Positions 6,592 through 7,195 of a stretch of DNA of 7,195 nucleotides are shown piece after piece. How positions within the stretch are numbered: the first letter of the stretch is position 1; each line of letters opens with the position of its first letter. Origin of the DNA: Stenotrophomonas maltophilia (GTDB lineage Bacteria > Pseudomonadota > Gammaproteobacteria > Xanthomonadales > Xanthomonadaceae); contig DGIP01000302.1 in assembly GCA_002386405.1 (NCBI GenBank), positions 1 through 7,195 of the forward strand, given 5' to 3'. The notes beneath the pieces are model-generated. The model did no database searches. It was not told the origin of the DNA and saw only the letters and a program-made list of their open reading frames with translations. The position numbers and the translations under genes are program-made.

Positions 6592-6620
6592 AGTATCCGC
6601 TTGCACCCGGTGCTTGAAAA
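6592..6620 (-). promoter_or_regulatory. Candidate promoter for the pirin gene
   Basis: On the minus strand TTTTCA (6620-6615) and GATACT (6597-6592) are spaced by 17 bases, each matching consensus at four of six positions. The start would be near 6585, leaving a leader of about 70 bases. That leader contains a 5-bp GC hairpin (6557-6561 with 6572-6576, allowing small shifts) and a near-perfect 9-bp tandem repeat at 6533-6550. The -35 box lies inside the dyad at 6613-6637. Confidence 0.4.
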
Positions 6621-6629
6621 ACGGATAGT
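6601..6629 (+). promoter_or_regulatory. Candidate promoter for the LysR-type regulator
   Basis: TTGCAC (6601-6606), a 17-base spacer and GATAGT (6624-6629) make a weak sigma-70-like promoter. The start would be near 6636, giving a leader of about 21 bases. The -10 box sits in the centre of the 25-bp dyad, which would suit autorepression. The match is modest and the placement needs a transcript start map. Confidence 0.4.
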
Positions 6630-6637
6630 TTTGCAAG
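6613..6637. promoter_or_regulatory. 25-bp dyad in the divergent spacer, likely LysR-type operator
   Basis: CTTGAAAAAC (6613-6622) and GTTTTGCAAG (6628-6637) are inverted repeats matching at nine of ten positions around a five-base centre, GGATA. LysR-type regulators bind dyads, often with T-N11-A character, between their own gene and a divergent target. A second small palindrome, GCACC-C-GGTGC (6603-6613), abuts its left arm. The dyad covers the predicted -10 of the regulator and -35 of the pirin gene, so one bound protein could affect both. Confidence 0.65.
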
Positions 6638-6656
6638 CCATCATCGAAAAATTCGA

Positions 6657-7195
6657 ATGCTCAAGCTCAGCCTCGACGCCCTGCAGATCCTGGATGCCAT
6701 CGACCGCCGTGGCTCGTTCGCCTCGGCCGGCAAGGAGCTGCACAAGGTGCCTTCGACCATCTCCTACACGGTGTCCAAGCTGGAACAGGACCTGGGCGTG
6801 CAGCTGTTCGACCGGATCGGCCCGCGCGCGCACCTCACCGAGGCCGGGGTGGCGTTGCTGGACGAGGGCCGGCACCTGCTGCGCGCGGCGCGCGAGCTGG
6901 AAATGCGGGTGCGCCGGGTGGCGTCGGGCTGGGAGGCCGAGCTGACCGTGGCCGTGGACTCGTTGTTCCAGCCGGCGCTGCTGGCCGAGGATGTGCGCGC
7001 GTTCAGTGCGGTGGCCGAGCAGACCCGGATCCGGCTGATCAGCGAAGCGTTGTCGGGCACCTGGGAAGCCCTGCTGGACCGGCGCGCGGACCTGCTGGTG
7101 GGTGCGGCCGGGGAGGGGCCCAGTGGCGGCGGCTACTTGGTCGAACCGCTGGGCGTGGTGCGGTTCGTGTTCGCGGTGGCGCCCGGGCACCCGCT
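6657..7195 (+). CDS. LysR-type transcriptional regulator (YhaJ-like), 3'-truncated by the window edge
   Basis: DNA-binding regulator; 179 residues are visible and the frame is open at the right edge, so about 110-125 residues of the usual LysR length are missing. The winged helix-turn-helix spans about 5-65: LDALQILDAIDRRGSFASAGKEL, then VPSTISYTVSKLEQDLGVQLFDR. The linker helix (about 68-92) and the start of the effector domain (ELTVAVDSLFQP, near 95-106) follow. The wording DAIDRRGSFA, VPS-(T/A)-(I/L)-SYT and GTWEALLDRRAD strongly recalls E. coli YhaJ, a regulator that responds to aromatic/quinone-type compounds and lies next to the pirin gene yhaK. The ATG at 6657 is placed by homology; the Shine-Dalgarno is poor (only CGAAAAA upstream). 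Divergent orientation to a pirin gene suggests that this gene is the target. The ligand is not predictable from what is visible. Confidence 0.93.
   Translation, partial: MLKLSLDALQILDAIDRRGSFASAGKELHKVPSTISYTVSKLEQDLGVQLFDRIGPRAHLTEAGVALLDEGRHLLRAARELEMRVRRVASGWEAELTVAVDSLFQPALLAEDVRAFSAVAEQTRIRLISEALSGTWEALLDRRADLLVGAAGEGPSGGGYLVEPLGVVRFVFAVAPGHP

Noticed and set aside
6516..7190. Minus-strand extension of the pirin frame to 458 residues
   Set aside because: The extension is antisense to a clear LysR gene; the internal ATG at 6515 has a near-consensus ribosome site and gives the family's usual length.
1..7195. CRISPR arrays, insertion sequences, REP-type palindromes, toxin-antitoxin or defence genes
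   Set aside because: Searched by eye on both strands; no repeated spacer array, transposase, terminal repeats or such genes were seen.

Overview
The window is GC-rich chromosomal DNA with the gene order recA - recX - alaS - csrA - tRNA-Ser(GCU), followed by an aldo/keto reductase and a pirin gene divergent from a LysR-type regulator. The protein sequences (RecA with an MPGQSPEV loop and a short acidic tail, a 67-residue CsrA) point to Gammaproteobacteria, family Xanthomonadaceae (Lysobacteraceae). Stenotrophomonas is my best guess at genus, from memory of related proteins and not from a search.

Bases 1-1284 hold DNA repair. The 3' two thirds of recA run in from the left edge, and recX (RecA inhibitor) follows after a 74-base spacer carrying a strong stem-loop, the expected place for a partial terminator that keeps RecX below RecA. 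Bases 1285-4410 hold translation and global regulation: alaS (alanyl-tRNA synthetase, full length, all editing-site residues present) and csrA (RNA-binding post-transcriptional regulator), the latter with its own candidate promoter and a GGA-containing leader hairpin. tRNA-Ser(GCU), with a stable-RNA-type promoter and encoded CCA, closes this block, and a textbook 15-bp terminator ends it at about 4630. The order recA-recX-alaS-csrA-tRNA-Ser matches the one known from Escherichia coli (recA-recX-alaS-csrA-serV), so it is an ancient block.

Bases 4631-7195 hold peripheral metabolism and redox functions: a monocistronic aldo/keto reductase with a GTG start, a shared hairpin terminator, a convergent pirin/quercetinase-like cupin (YhhW type, all four metal ligands present), and a divergent LysR regulator resembling E. 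coli YhaJ that runs off the right edge. The 141-base divergent spacer contains a near-perfect 25-bp dyad that overlaps predicted promoter elements of both genes, which makes it the best candidate operator in the window.

I see no insertion sequence, prophage, CRISPR array, toxin-antitoxin pair or defence gene. This is mostly an ordinary core-genome region. The most testable points are regulatory: the recA-recX stem-loop, the csrA leader, the csrA-tRNA junction and the pirin/LysR operator. One point concerns a protein: a histidine in RecA DNA-binding loop 2.
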